Shown here: piece by piece, positions 25,239 through 34,751 of the stretch
Layout of the letters: each line of letters starts with the position of its first letter
How positions within the stretch are numbered: the stretch's first letter is position 1
NCBI RefSeq assembly: GCF_002899675.1
Contig: NZ_PKUU01000008.1
Coordinates: 62,001 to 126,000 of the forward strand
DNA: 64,000 bases
DNA from: Clostridium sp. chh4-2
Lineage (GTDB): Bacteria; Bacillota; Clostridia; Lachnospirales; Lachnospiraceae
Direction: 5' to 3'
Notes under the pieces: model-generated
Database searches by the model: none
What the model was told of the DNA's origin: nothing
What the model saw: only the letters and a program-made list of their open reading frames with translations
Made by a program: the position numbers and the translations under genes

Positions 25239-26108
25239 ATGAAACAGAAAAAAGATATTTCAATCGATATCCTGTATCTTCCGGCGCTGGTTTTACTGGT
25301 GGTTTTTGTGGTCTATCCTCTGCTTTCAGGGCTTCATATATCGTTTACTAACTGGAATGGTTACTCGCCCAAGTATAAATATGTGGGGGCGGCCAATTAC
25401 CTGAAACTGGCAAAGGACAAGATGTTTTTTACCGCTCTTAAAAACACGGTGATCTATGGAGTGGGAAGCACATCGCTTCAAACCGTGATCGGAATCGCCT
25501 ATGCGCTTTTGCTCCAGAAGAAATTTCGGGGACAGACGCTGACCCGGGTAATTGTTTATCTTCCGGCGATGATCGCATCTCTGATTATGGGATATATTTC
25601 CTATTTTATGGTGCAGTACAACAATGGGGCTTTAAATGACATTATCATGCTTTTCGGAAAGGCTCCGGTTGACTGGATGGATAACGGGCGGCGGGCGGTA
25701 TGGATTATTGTCATCATCAATGCCCTGCAGTTTGTGGGAAAAACGATGATCGTGATGATTGCAGGACTTCAGGGAATCCCCGAATCCTACGAGGAAGCGG
25801 CCGCCATTGACGGGGCGGCATACCTTCAGCGGCTTAGATACATCACGCTGCCGCTGCTGCTTCCGGCGATAACCACCAGCGTTGTGCTGAATCTGATCGG
25901 TGGATTGAAGCTGTTTGGAATCATTTTATCCACCACGTCGGGCGGGCCGGGATATTCATCCCATTCCCTGTCCACATTGATTAATTATCTGTATTTCCAA
26001 AATCAGAATGCAGGCTATGCGACAACGGTAGGACTGGTCTTATTCCTGTTTATCATGGTCATCGGCACGGTTGTCAGGCGTTTCCTGGAAAAAAGGTGGG
26101 GGATTTAA
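25239..26108 (+). CDS. Sugar ABC transporter permease (MalF/UgpA type)
   Basis: A 289-residue permease with six membrane segments and the cytoplasmic EAA loop ESYEEAAAIDGAAYLQRLRYITLPLL. It forms the translocation channel together with the next gene product. It starts 20 bases after the binding-protein stop. YLPALVLLVVFVVYPLLSGL and the closing region fit the MalF/UgpA branch. Confidence 0.93.
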   Translation: MKQKKDISIDILYLPALVLLVVFVVYPLLSGLHISFTNWNGYSPKYKYVGAANYLKLAKDKMFFTALKNTVIYGVGSTSLQTVIGIAYALLLQKKFRGQTLTRVIVYLPAMIASLIMGYISYFMVQYNNGALNDIIMLFGKAPVDWMDNGRRAVWIIVIINALQFVGKTMIVMIAGLQGIPESYEEAAAIDGAAYLQRLRYITLPLLLPAITTSVVLNLIGGLKLFGIILSTTSGGPGYSSHSLSTLINYLYFQNQNAGYATTVGLVLFLFIMVIGTVVRRFLEKRWGI

Positions 26109-26109
26109 G

Positions 26110-26931
26110 TTGAAAAGAAAACATGAATTGAATTTACTGAAAACGCTGGCCGCCATATTTATTATCGGAATACATATTTCACCGTTTTACATCATGATTA
26201 ATATGTCCATGAAAGAAGCGTCGGACCGGAGTTCCAGATGGATGATTTCGCTGAAACCGTATATTCAGAACTATTATAATGCCATGGAGCTTGGAAACCT
26301 GTTCCGGGCAATGGGAAATACCCTGTTTATCGTAATATGTTCTGTCATAATCATCGTAGTGGTGGGCGCGATGGCGGCATATCCGCTGTCACGCCATGCC
26401 ACAAGGAAAAATAAATGGATATTAACCGTTGTGGTAGGGGTGATGATGGTTCCGCAGCTTAGCGTGCTGGTGCCTCTTTACAAAGAAATGGTGGCATTGG
26501 GCGGCATAAACAGATTTTGGGGAATTATCATAGTATCGGCCACCTTTCATCTTCCTTTGGCCATCTATATGTATACGAATTTTATCAGTACGGTGCCGAG
26601 GGAACTGGATGATGCGGCGCTGATTGACGGATGTAGCAGGCTGCAGGTGTTTTTCAGAATTATTCTTCCCAGCTTAAAAGCGACCACAACCAGCATCATT
26701 ATTTTGACTGGCGTGGGAATCTGGAATGACTACCAGTTCCAGCTGTATTTTCTGCAAAAGCCGGCGCTCAGGACCATAACATTGGCAATCACCACGTTTT
26801 TTACCGATACGAAGCAGGATATGGGAGCGGCAGCAGCGGCGGCGTTTATCGTCGTCCTGCCTCCGGTCATCATGTATATTGTGCTCCAGAAATATTTTGT
26901 CAAAGGGGCTATGGACAGCGCTGTTAAATAG
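26110..26931 (+). CDS. Sugar ABC transporter permease (MalG/UgpE type)
   Basis: A 273-residue second permease with six membrane segments and the EAA motif RELDDAALIDGCSRLQVFFRI near the end. The start is a TTG at 26110, two bases after the stop of the first permease and well spaced from GGTGGGGG. The frame stays open further upstream, but only as overlap with the previous gene. Partner of the product at 25239. Confidence 0.9.
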   Translation: MKRKHELNLLKTLAAIFIIGIHISPFYIMINMSMKEASDRSSRWMISLKPYIQNYYNAMELGNLFRAMGNTLFIVICSVIIIVVVGAMAAYPLSRHATRKNKWILTVVVGVMMVPQLSVLVPLYKEMVALGGINRFWGIIIVSATFHLPLAIYMYTNFISTVPRELDDAALIDGCSRLQVFFRIILPSLKATTTSIIILTGVGIWNDYQFQLYFLQKPALRTITLAITTFFTDTKQDMGAAAAAAFIVVLPPVIMYIVLQKYFVKGAMDSAVK

Positions 26932-26943
26932 GGGAGGATGAAA

Positions 26944-27807
26944 ATGGATTGGAAAGAAATAAGGGACCGGCTTTGTGATTCCGGCGATAAGCGGGTGATG
27001 ATCGCTTCCCACCGGGGAAAATTCTCGTCCAACGTTATGGAAAATACCTCTCTCGCATTCCATCTGGCTTTAGAAGAAGGGGCGGATATGGTGGAAATGG
27101 ATCTGGCGATGACAAGGGACGGGAAATTGGCGGCGCATCATGACGATACCATGGAACGGCTGTTTCACGTAAAAGGAACAATCGCTGATTACAGCCTGAA
27201 TGAATTGAAAGAAATGGAACTTTACAACTATATAGGGGAAGTATGCGAGGAGAAGATCGAATCCTTTGAAGACATATTAAAGGAATTAAAGGGCAGAACT
27301 CTTCTTGTCCTGGATAAATGCTGGGACTGCTGGGATGAAGTCCATCGCCTGCTGATGGAATGGGATATGGTGGAACAGGCAGTATTCAAGTTCTATATAG
27401 AGGATGACCGGGCGCTGTCATGGGCTTACCGGCATCCGGAATGTATGTTTATTCCCATGCTGAAAGATACGGCCGATCTGGAACGCGTATTTTCACTAAA
27501 AAGTGCTTCACAGCTTCCGGCCCTGGAAATACTGCCTAAAAAGATATCCGATGCCGTATTTCAAAAAGAAACATTTGATCTGCTGGACAAAAATCATATT
27601 AAGGTCTGGTGCAACTCCCTGAGCCTGGGAAAACGGCTGGTATATGGAGCCGGTCATGATGACCTGAAATCCCTGCGCTATGGCGGAGATGCCGGATGGA
27701 GACATCTGATTGAGCGGGGGGTGGGGATTATACAGACGGATTGGCCCTATGAATTAAAGCGGTATATGGAACGGACAGGATTGGGAACTGGGGAGCCGGA
27801 GAGGTAG
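26944..27807 (+). CDS. Glycerophosphodiester phosphodiesterase (GDPD)
   Basis: A 287-residue GDPD-family TIM-barrel enzyme without signal peptide. Catalytic and metal residues are visible in ASHRGKFSSNVMENT, MVEMDLAMTRDG and HHDDTME. It hydrolyses glycerophosphodiesters to glycerol 3-phosphate and an alcohol. Its place between sugar permeases and a sulfatase is unusual and suggests a glycan decorated with phosphodiester groups, or a promiscuous phosphodiesterase. The GGGGAGG spacing favours the ATG at 26944 over one two codons earlier. Confidence 0.88.
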   Translation: MDWKEIRDRLCDSGDKRVMIASHRGKFSSNVMENTSLAFHLALEEGADMVEMDLAMTRDGKLAAHHDDTMERLFHVKGTIADYSLNELKEMELYNYIGEVCEEKIESFEDILKELKGRTLLVLDKCWDCWDEVHRLLMEWDMVEQAVFKFYIEDDRALSWAYRHPECMFIPMLKDTADLERVFSLKSASQLPALEILPKKISDAVFQKETFDLLDKNHIKVWCNSLSLGKRLVYGAGHDDLKSLRYGGDAGWRHLIERGVGIIQTDWPYELKRYMERTGLGTGEPER

Positions 27808-27810
27808 AAG

Positions 27811-29301
27811 ATGAAAAAACAAGTAATATTGATCATGACGGATACGACGCGGAAAGACATGCTTGGCTGCTACGGAAACCCTGCCATGAAGACGCCGAAT
27901 CTGGATCAGCTGGCGGCCGAGGGGGTCAGATATGAAAATGCGTATACCTGCCAGCCGGTCTGCGGCCCGGCCAGAAGCGCGGTCTTTACAGGAATGTTCC
28001 CTCATTCAAATGGAATGGTAACAAACGGCGTGGCCTTGAGAGAGAATGTGAAAACTCTTGGGCAGAGACTTTGCGGGGAAGGCATACACTGCGCCTATGT
28101 GGGTAAATGGCATCTGGACGGAGGCGATTATTTTGGCCTGGGTAAGTGTCCGGACGGCTGGGATTCGGAGTACTGGTATGATATGAGGTGCTATCTGGAA
28201 GAATTAACAGACCAGGAGCGTTTGAGATCGAGAAAAAAGGAGACCGCATATGAACCGGATATGACGGAAGAATTTACATATGCCCACAGATGTTCAAACC
28301 GGGCCATCGATTTTTTAAACCGTTGTCAGGATCAGGACTTTTTCCTCACCGTATCCTACGATGAACCTCATGGGCCGTCTCTCTGCCCTAAGCCGTTTAA
28401 CGAGATGTATGATGGGTATTGTTTTGAGGATAATCCGAATTTTCAGGACGATTTGAGTAAAAAACCGTTGATGCAGCAGTTGTGGGCAGGAGAAATGCTT
28501 CATGCGCCGGCCGGTCAGATAAACCGGCCGTCCGGAGACCTTTCGCTGTTTCTCGGCTGTAATTCATTTGCTGATTATGAGATCGGCCGGGTTCTAAGAG
28601 CTGTAAAAGATTACGCGCCGGATGCTTTAATAATCTATACGTCGGACCACGGCGCCATGCTGGGGGCCCACCGCCTGCAGATGAAAAATGCGGCGGCTTA
28701 CAAGGAAGTTGCCAATATTCCGCTTATTATTAAGGGAAAGGCAAAGGGAAAAACCATATATGATCCGGCTTCCCACATCGATTTGGCTCCGACTATATTA
28801 GATTACTTTGGACTGACGTTACCTAAGTGCTTGGAGGGAAAGAGCATGATGAGCCAGATTGCGGATTCCTCCCGCAGGATCAATGATGCCGTATACACCG
28901 AATTCACCAGATATGAAGCGGATCATGACGGCTTTGGCGGCCTTCAGCTTATGAGGGCGGTTATTACAAAACGATACAAGCTGGTGATTCATCTGCTGGA
29001 CAGCGACGAATTTTATGATATGGAAAAAGATCCATACGAAGTACACAACCTGATTGAAGATAATGATTACGCAGATGTGAGGGATCACCTGCACGATCAG
29101 CTCTTGGATTTTATGAACCGGACAAGGGATCTCTACCGCGGATACCAGTGGGCGGCCCGAAGCTGGAGGAAGGATAAAAAGCCCGTATGGGAGAATGACG
29201 GGTATACCAGGCAGCCGGAAAATGAAGAAAATGAACCGCGCCAACTGGATTATAATACGGGACTTCCTATGAAAGATGCCGTGAGAAAGAAAAAGAGATA
29301 G
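27811..29301 (+). CDS. Cytoplasmic type I sulfatase (Cys-type)
   Basis: A 496-residue arylsulfatase-family enzyme. The N-terminal metal site (IMTDTTRKD), the formylglycine motif C-G-P-A-R at Cys51 and the downstream YTSDHGAMLGAHRLQMKN block are present. As a Cys-type sulfatase in an anaerobe it would need an anSME radical SAM enzyme, not encoded in the window. There is no signal peptide, so it should remove sulfate from imported oligosaccharides. It starts three bases after the GDPD stop and ends locus 1. Confidence 0.92.
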   Translation: MKKQVILIMTDTTRKDMLGCYGNPAMKTPNLDQLAAEGVRYENAYTCQPVCGPARSAVFTGMFPHSNGMVTNGVALRENVKTLGQRLCGEGIHCAYVGKWHLDGGDYFGLGKCPDGWDSEYWYDMRCYLEELTDQERLRSRKKETAYEPDMTEEFTYAHRCSNRAIDFLNRCQDQDFFLTVSYDEPHGPSLCPKPFNEMYDGYCFEDNPNFQDDLSKKPLMQQLWAGEMLHAPAGQINRPSGDLSLFLGCNSFADYEIGRVLRAVKDYAPDALIIYTSDHGAMLGAHRLQMKNAAAYKEVANIPLIIKGKAKGKTIYDPASHIDLAPTILDYFGLTLPKCLEGKSMMSQIADSSRRINDAVYTEFTRYEADHDGFGGLQLMRAVITKRYKLVIHLLDSDEFYDMEKDPYEVHNLIEDNDYADVRDHLHDQLLDFMNRTRDLYRGYQWAARSWRKDKKPVWENDGYTRQPENEENEPRQLDYNTGLPMKDAVRKKKR

Positions 29302-29573
29302 GATTTTATGAGATGGCGGTGAGATTTTGCGCAGCATCTCCAAATAAAAGTGTCTGAGCAGTTTTAACGCGAGATATTTATTTGGTTGTGTATTGCTGGC
29401 AGAAGTTCACCGCTTTTTACTTTGTATATCATAATTGACATTTTATACGACACTTCATGGCCTGTTTTTTTCTGTTCTGATCGATTCTGTCCTGCGTTCT
29501 CATTTTCTGCGTACTCCCTTACCTGTAAGAAAAAATAGAAAAGTGGAAAAAACATTTTTATTTTACGTATTGG
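29302..29573. other. Non-coding spacer
   Basis: AT-rich spacer between the sulfatase and the RpiR regulator. A weak GAGATG...CATCTC inverted repeat follows the sulfatase and might end that operon. A 63-codon frame on the minus strand here has no ribosome site and a low-complexity product, so I do not call it a gene. Confidence 0.5.
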
Positions 29574-29602
29574 TTGAAAATATTTTTTTATAGTGATATA
29601 GT
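29574..29602 (+). promoter_or_regulatory. Probable promoter of the RpiR gene
   Basis: TTGAAA (29574-29579), 17 bases, TATAGT (29597-29602), about 100 bases before the start codon. Confidence 0.55.
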
Positions 29603-29698
29603 AAAACCAAATTTAAGGTAGAAACAGCACGGAAACAGCGGACAGATGAAAATAATTCGACAAATGAGAGGCCGTCCGGGAGGCGGAAGGGGGAACTT

Positions 29699-30553
29699 AT
29701 GCAAGGCGATTTTTTGACTAAAATTAGATCTGCTTCGAACCAGTTTACGAAGGCCGAAAAGAAAGTGGCTGATTTTATCCTGCAAAATCCTAAGAAGGTG
29801 CTTTTTATGTCCATTACCGATGTGGCGGAAGCATGTGAAGTGGGGGATACAAGCGTTTTCCGGTTCTGCAAAACCATGGAGCTGAAGGGATATCAGGAGT
29901 TTAAGATGATGCTTTCTCTCAGTTTGAGTGAGGGCGGAGATGAGAAAGATCAGTTCGCGGGGGATATTACGCTTAGCGATTCCTTTGCGGAAGCGGCACA
30001 GAAAGTTCTGAATACCAATATCAATGCGCTGAACGAAACCTATTCCCTGCTGGATGAGGAGACCGTGGGAAAGGTGATTGACTGTTTCCATGAGGCGAAA
30101 CGGATCTATTTCTTCGGAGTGGGGACAAGTATGCTGACGGCTATGAAAGCGATGAATAAATTTTTGAGAATTGAGCCAAAGGTTTACTGCATCCAGGATT
30201 CCCATATGCAGGCCATGGCAGCTTCCATGATGGATGAGGATGATGTGGCGGTGATCATTTCATATTCCGGCGCTACGAAAGATACCATACATGTGGCGAA
30301 GACGGCTGAGGAGACGGGGGCGAAGATCGTATGCATTTCGAGATTTGTGAAATCTCCGTTGACTGCATTTGCGGATTATACGCTTCTCTGCGGGGCCAAT
30401 GAAGGGCCGCTTCAGGGCGGGTCTACCTCGGCGGAGATCAGCCAGCTGTTTTTGATCGACGTGCTGTATAGTGAATATTATAGGCGGTATTTTGATAAAT
30501 GCAGTAAAAATAATGAAAAGACTTCCGAAGCGGTAATCGAGAAGATGTGTTGA
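29699..30553 (+). CDS. RpiR-family transcriptional regulator
   Basis: A 284-residue regulator with an N-terminal RpiR helix-turn-helix (about 1-77: SITDVAEACEVGDTSVFRFCK) and a C-terminal SIS sugar-phosphate-binding domain (FFGVGTSMLTAMKAM, ISYSGATKDTIHVAK). Such proteins sense phosphosugars and control sugar loci. It lies between the two sulfatase loci and could serve either. AAGGGGG precedes the ATG. Its 3' end faces the second copy of the GC-rich motif. Confidence 0.93.
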   Translation: MQGDFLTKIRSASNQFTKAEKKVADFILQNPKKVLFMSITDVAEACEVGDTSVFRFCKTMELKGYQEFKMMLSLSLSEGGDEKDQFAGDITLSDSFAEAAQKVLNTNINALNETYSLLDEETVGKVIDCFHEAKRIYFFGVGTSMLTAMKAMNKFLRIEPKVYCIQDSHMQAMAASMMDEDDVAVIISYSGATKDTIHVAKTAEETGAKIVCISRFVKSPLTAFADYTLLCGANEGPLQGGSTSAEISQLFLIDVLYSEYYRRYFDKCSKNNEKTSEAVIEKMC

Positions 30554-30564
30554 AATCTTTCTTA

Positions 30565-30620
30565 GTTCCGCCGCCCGCCCAGGTTTCCCCTTCTTTCCGG
30601 CTGTTGACTGGCTGGATGAG
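30565..30620. repeat. Dispersed GC-rich motif, copy 2
   Basis: Identical over about 41 bases to 240-280, then diverging through a CTGGCTGGATGAGG end. It sits between convergent 3' ends, like element C. Confidence 0.8.
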
Positions 30621-30633
30621 GCCCAAAAGAAAA

Positions 30634-30664
30634 AGTGCTTCCCTTTCGGGATGCACTCGTTCTC
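30634..30664. terminator. Stem-loop between convergent genes
   Basis: AGTGCTTCCC and GGGATGCACT pair around a TTTC loop. There is no long T-run on either side, so termination is possible rather than clear. Confidence 0.4.
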
Positions 30665-30685
30665 TAGCTGTTGGGAATTTTGCCG

Positions 30686-32317
30686 TTATAGAAATCGAGC
30701 GGCATAAGTTTTCGCATCTTGTATGATCTTCTGTACCTTTTCCGGAGAAGTTTGAAGTGTTTGTTCCACAATTGTCAACGTAGGAATGATCCCTTTTCTC
30801 AACGGGGTTCTCCATTGAGGATTGGTGCCTAGTTCATGCACACCTGTACTGAACCGACCGGGATCTCCAAGACAAAGGTGTCCAAAATTCCTTGTATAGG
30901 TGTCAAATATTGGCGGATATGCTTCATCATGCCAGTGCAGTTTTCCGTCTGTGTGTCCGCATTGCAGAAGAGGAATGCAGGCGGAAAGTCCGTCATACCA
31001 GCCCTCACCGGCAATGAGCAATTCCGGATGGTTCTGGCGAAGCTTATGCACAAGTTGCTTTACACCATTGTAAACATTATGATTTGGGTCGTTTTTCCAA
31101 ATTGCAGCAATATCAAGAAAGACTCCATCGAATCCATATACGTCACAGAGTGTCAGAATTTGCTGGGTCAATCGGTTCTGCCATTTAGGAGCACCTGGAT
31201 TCAGGCTGCGGTTAGAGCTATGATCATAATGTCTGGAAGCATCCCAGTCCACGCTGGAGCGGTTTATGTTGCCAGATGCTGTTCTCATTTCAGAAGGTTC
31301 TCCCCAATGGCTGAATCCATCGTGATGTATACCACTTATGTTGATTCCGAACATGGGCATTACATGTACCCCCAGTTCTTTTGCTTCTTTGCACAATCGG
31401 CGAAACCCTTCCTCGCCACCCATGCGTACATCCGGACTATACGCACCATATTTCCAGTAGTACCGCCCTTCCCACCCCGGCAAATAGACCAGGATTCGTT
31501 TTGGTTCGATATAAGTACACAGCAGCTTTATGTTATTCAAAATAGCAGCATAATCATTAAAGATATATCCGGTCCAGTGTTGGCCGTGGATTGCAGCAAT
31601 GAGAGATATCTCTCGAGCCCACGCCGGCACATCCGTACGCTGTTCCCAGGGCACCAAATCATAAGCCTGTTGGATATGTGCCATAAAGGGGCGATATATT
31701 TCCTTCAAACTTTTTCTTATTCCGATTTCCCATCTGGGAACCTGAATATGATTGGTCATTTCAGTGGCCAGTTCTTCGTATATTAATTCCGCAGAAAAAG
31801 ATGTATCGTCTATTTTTTGAAATACAAATGTTTTTTCTCTAACACAATTATCCAAGGATTGAAAATACAGGAAACAGCCATCCGGCTGATTAAACACCAC
31901 CAATGGAGTTCCTGCGTCTCTCCATCCTTCCGGATATTTGAAACGCAGCCCCTCCTCGGGAATGGGGCGCTTTCGGGCATCAGTCAAATTGATAATATCT
32001 CCTACGGGAAATGCGGATACGATCAGTTTAACCGAACGGATTTCCTCTTCAGCATGATCTATAAATCCCTGAAATGTAATACCGGTGGTGTCCTCCTTTG
32101 TATCTACCCGGATTTCGGCATATCCCGGTGCAGAAAGCTGGCCGCCTGCAGTAAGCAGCCCATTACATTGTAAAAGGGCGTTGTTTTCGTTGACGGTGAC
32201 ACCGCTCTTTAAAGGATCCAATGAATAGACATTTGTAAAGGTATAAATCATGGCAGAAATATGAATACTGCCGACAATCAGGCTCGCATTTGAAAAAGTG
32301 AAACTAAGTTCCTGCAT
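30686..32317 (-). CDS. Glycoside-hydrolase-like TIM-barrel protein, family not recognised
   Basis: A 543-residue protein. Residues about 1-210 are a beta-rich N-terminal domain. From about 225 the pattern fits a (beta/alpha)8 glycosidase: RILVYLPGWEGRYYWKYGAY, GVHVMPMFGINISG, a candidate nucleophile in YGFDGVFLDIAAIW and a candidate acid/base in LIAGEGWYDG. I recognise similarity to DUF6259-like glycosidase relatives only loosely. No signal peptide. The start at 32317 is set by GAGGTGGG; a GTG five codons earlier overlaps that site. Last gene of the locus 2 operon, 32 bases after the GH43 gene. Confidence 0.75.
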   Translation of the reverse strand: MQELSFTFSNASLIVGSIHISAMIYTFTNVYSLDPLKSGVTVNENNALLQCNGLLTAGGQLSAPGYAEIRVDTKEDTTGITFQGFIDHAEEEIRSVKLIVSAFPVGDIINLTDARKRPIPEEGLRFKYPEGWRDAGTPLVVFNQPDGCFLYFQSLDNCVREKTFVFQKIDDTSFSAELIYEELATEMTNHIQVPRWEIGIRKSLKEIYRPFMAHIQQAYDLVPWEQRTDVPAWAREISLIAAIHGQHWTGYIFNDYAAILNNIKLLCTYIEPKRILVYLPGWEGRYYWKYGAYSPDVRMGGEEGFRRLCKEAKELGVHVMPMFGINISGIHHDGFSHWGEPSEMRTASGNINRSSVDWDASRHYDHSSNRSLNPGAPKWQNRLTQQILTLCDVYGFDGVFLDIAAIWKNDPNHNVYNGVKQLVHKLRQNHPELLIAGEGWYDGLSACIPLLQCGHTDGKLHWHDEAYPPIFDTYTRNFGHLCLGDPGRFSTGVHELGTNPQWRTPLRKGIIPTLTIVEQTLQTSPEKVQKIIQDAKTYAARFL

Positions 32318-32349
32318 TTTATCCCACCTCACTTAATGAAATTATACCC

Positions 32350-33276
32350 TCAGACTGTCAATGGAGGGTGGTGCAGCACAATACGATCCTGCTCAAAGTC
32401 CATTCGGGTTATATATACCTGACGATTTTCTCCGGCCGTGCTGTAATCGGTATGGGCATGATAGATGCAATAAAACATTCCTTCCGAATCAGTGACAACA
32501 CTGTTGTGACCAGGACCGGAAATCTGTTTGTCTGCACACAGAATAGGATTATTTCCGTATTTTACAAAGGGTCCTGTGGGACTACGGCTGACAGCTGCTC
32601 CTATTCCATAGTATATTGAGCCAAAATAATTTGCCGAATACATCAGATGATAGTATCCATTATGCTTTACCACGAAAGGGCCCTCATTCCAAAATTGGTT
32701 GTTTTCAGGCTCTTTTCTCTCCCATGCCTGCTCCGGCTTGAGAATACAACAGCCCTCTCCCTTGACCGTAATGAAATCGTCCCCCAGCTCTGCAACCCAA
32801 ATGTCAGCTTCCTTGGCTCCGTTCACAATATGATTTGCACCGGCTCTGGAATAATACAGATAGTTTCTTTCTCCGTCCTTTAGGATATGCGCATCCAGGA
32901 CTCCGTATCCGGGGTCAAACATTGGACGTTGATTGTAAACATCCAGAAAGGGCCCTTCCGGTGTGTCAGAAACGGCTACACCTATTCGCAGCTGCTCCTG
33001 CGAATATATTTTCCACTGCGCAGTATAGTACATATAGAATTTGCCTTTGAACTCATATACTTCCGGAGCCCAAAAGCAGGAACCTCCAAAGCTTTTATCC
33101 GTTGCACGATAACATATCCTGGGATCCGACCAATCCGAAAGATTATCCGATTTCCAGCAATAAAATCCATGGAACCTGCTGGTTGCATACAGATAATAGA
33201 CCCCTTCATGCCTCAGTACATAAGGGTCTCCAATATTTGTAATAGGCACTGGATTCTTTATAGTTCTTATATTCAT
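32350..33276 (-). CDS. GH43-family glycosidase
   Basis: A 308-residue five-bladed beta-propeller glycosidase. The GH43 triad is visible: Asp in NIGDPYVLRH, the pKa-modulating Asp in YGVLDAHILKDG and the general-acid Glu in WNEGPFVV. Family members remove arabinose, xylose or galactose side groups; which one is unclear here. No signal peptide, so it should act on imported oligosaccharides. It lies 17 bases downstream of a sulfatase in the locus 2 operon. Confidence 0.9.
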   Translation of the reverse strand: MNIRTIKNPVPITNIGDPYVLRHEGVYYLYATSRFHGFYCWKSDNLSDWSDPRICYRATDKSFGGSCFWAPEVYEFKGKFYMYYTAQWKIYSQEQLRIGVAVSDTPEGPFLDVYNQRPMFDPGYGVLDAHILKDGERNYLYYSRAGANHIVNGAKEADIWVAELGDDFITVKGEGCCILKPEQAWERKEPENNQFWNEGPFVVKHNGYYHLMYSANYFGSIYYGIGAAVSRSPTGPFVKYGNNPILCADKQISGPGHNSVVTDSEGMFYCIYHAHTDYSTAGENRQVYITRMDFEQDRIVLHHPPLTV

Positions 33277-33293
33277 ATCCGGTAGGCCTTTCC

Positions 33294-34751
33294 TTAGTAT
33301 GCGGCTTCCCGCATTGGCAAAGGATCAGCAGTAAAGGCCATTCTGTTTGCCATAGTCTCCAGCATCATTATCTTTATATTGACATATGAGGCATCGTTGT
33401 AAAGATTTAACCGTTCCTGAGGATCCAGATTTAGGTCGTAGAGTTCTCCCTGATTAGAGGAATGATAATAATTAAGTTTGTATCGTCCGTCAAAAATCAT
33501 GGTTGCAAAGATTTTAACGGTACCATGACGCATAGCGTTGTAGTACTCACAGTATACTGTCTCCCGAAAACAATCCTCTGCATCCGGTTCCGTTAACAGC
33601 TTGTAAAAGCTCTTTCCCTGCATAGCGGTATAAGGAGGCAGCTGTGCAATGTCCAACAACGTAGGTGCAATATCAACTAATTCAATCATGGCTTCACGAA
33701 CCACACCTTTTAGAAAATGTCCCGGCCAGCTGATGATGAGCGGTACTTTAACCATGGGATCATAGAAATATCCGCCTTTGAGGTATATTCCATGATCTCC
33801 CAGCATTTCACCATGATCGGATGTAAAAACAATCACGGTATCCTCATACTGATTGGTGTCTTTTAGCGTTTGCACAACTCTTCCTACTTCTTTGTCCAGC
33901 TGTTCGATCATTGCATAATAGGCCGCTTTGATTAAAAGGTGGTCTTCCTTGCGCATCGCATCGTATGCAAAATTGCCCTTGGTAGAATAGGCTCCTTCAT
34001 GATCAACCTGCTGGGGGGCGGGCTTGTGATCCAATTCTCCCGGTTGATAATTAGGCAAATCCTCCGTCGTAAGACGGGCAATATACTTTTCCAGCAGTTC
34101 CTTGGGTGGATCAAAATCGTGATGCGGATCAAAAAAGTTCAGCGAGAACATCCATGGATTTTCAGGGTAAAGGCCAAGCGACTGAATGAACTCGATCGCC
34201 ATTTCTGCACACCAGTGGCTGTGGGAATTAACGGTATCCGGTCCAATATAAACATAGGGAGAACCGCAATACGGAACACGATTATATTCTTGTCCCCGGG
34301 CAGCAAGCCAAATGTTATATTCATTATTAGCCCAATTGCTCTTCGCACCCCGAAAGTCCGGATGGTGAGACCAATGGAATACACTGTATCCATCGTCTAT
34401 CCTGGGCTCACCGGATACACACACACTGGTATGACAAGGTGCAATGTGCAGCTTTCCGGACAATCCAACGGTATATCCGGCATCTGCGAACAATTTCGTC
34501 ACCAGCTTCTCCTGCCGGGGCATCCGCTGGCCATTTTGACGGACTCCACATGTTCTGGGATAACGGCCTGTTAGGAATGATGCCCGGGAGGGTGCGCACA
34601 CCGGACTCTGGCAGTAGGTATTACGCATCAGAACACCTTCGGCCGCTAGCTTGTCAATATTTGGTGTATCCAGCCGGTCATTGCCATAACAACTTAAAGC
34701 ATCGTAGCGTTGCTGGTCTGTGCATATGTATAGAACATTCGGCCTGCGCAT
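33294..34751 (-). CDS. Cytoplasmic type I sulfatase (Cys-type)
   Basis: A 485-residue sulfatase with the metal motif YICTDQQRYD, formylglycine motif C-A-P-S-R at Cys52 and VFTSDHGEMLGDHGIYLKGG. No signal peptide. Its first 19 codons overlap the 3' end of the preceding sulfatase gene by 58 bases. An AAGGAG about nine bases before the ATG supports that start. The overlap implies coupled translation of two different sulfatases, presumably for different sulfate positions of one substrate. Confidence 0.92.
   Translation of the reverse strand: MRRPNVLYICTDQQRYDALSCYGNDRLDTPNIDKLAAEGVLMRNTYCQSPVCAPSRASFLTGRYPRTCGVRQNGQRMPRQEKLVTKLFADAGYTVGLSGKLHIAPCHTSVCVSGEPRIDDGYSVFHWSHHPDFRGAKSNWANNEYNIWLAARGQEYNRVPYCGSPYVYIGPDTVNSHSHWCAEMAIEFIQSLGLYPENPWMFSLNFFDPHHDFDPPKELLEKYIARLTTEDLPNYQPGELDHKPAPQQVDHEGAYSTKGNFAYDAMRKEDHLLIKAAYYAMIEQLDKEVGRVVQTLKDTNQYEDTVIVFTSDHGEMLGDHGIYLKGGYFYDPMVKVPLIISWPGHFLKGVVREAMIELVDIAPTLLDIAQLPPYTAMQGKSFYKLLTEPDAEDCFRETVYCEYYNAMRHGTVKIFATMIFDGRYKLNYYHSSNQGELYDLNLDPQERLNLYNDASYVNIKIMMLETMANRMAFTADPLPMREAAY

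Noticed and set aside
29364..29555. 63-codon minus-strand frame in the spacer before the RpiR gene
   Set aside because: No ribosome site, low-complexity product, AT-rich non-coding context and no recognisable family.
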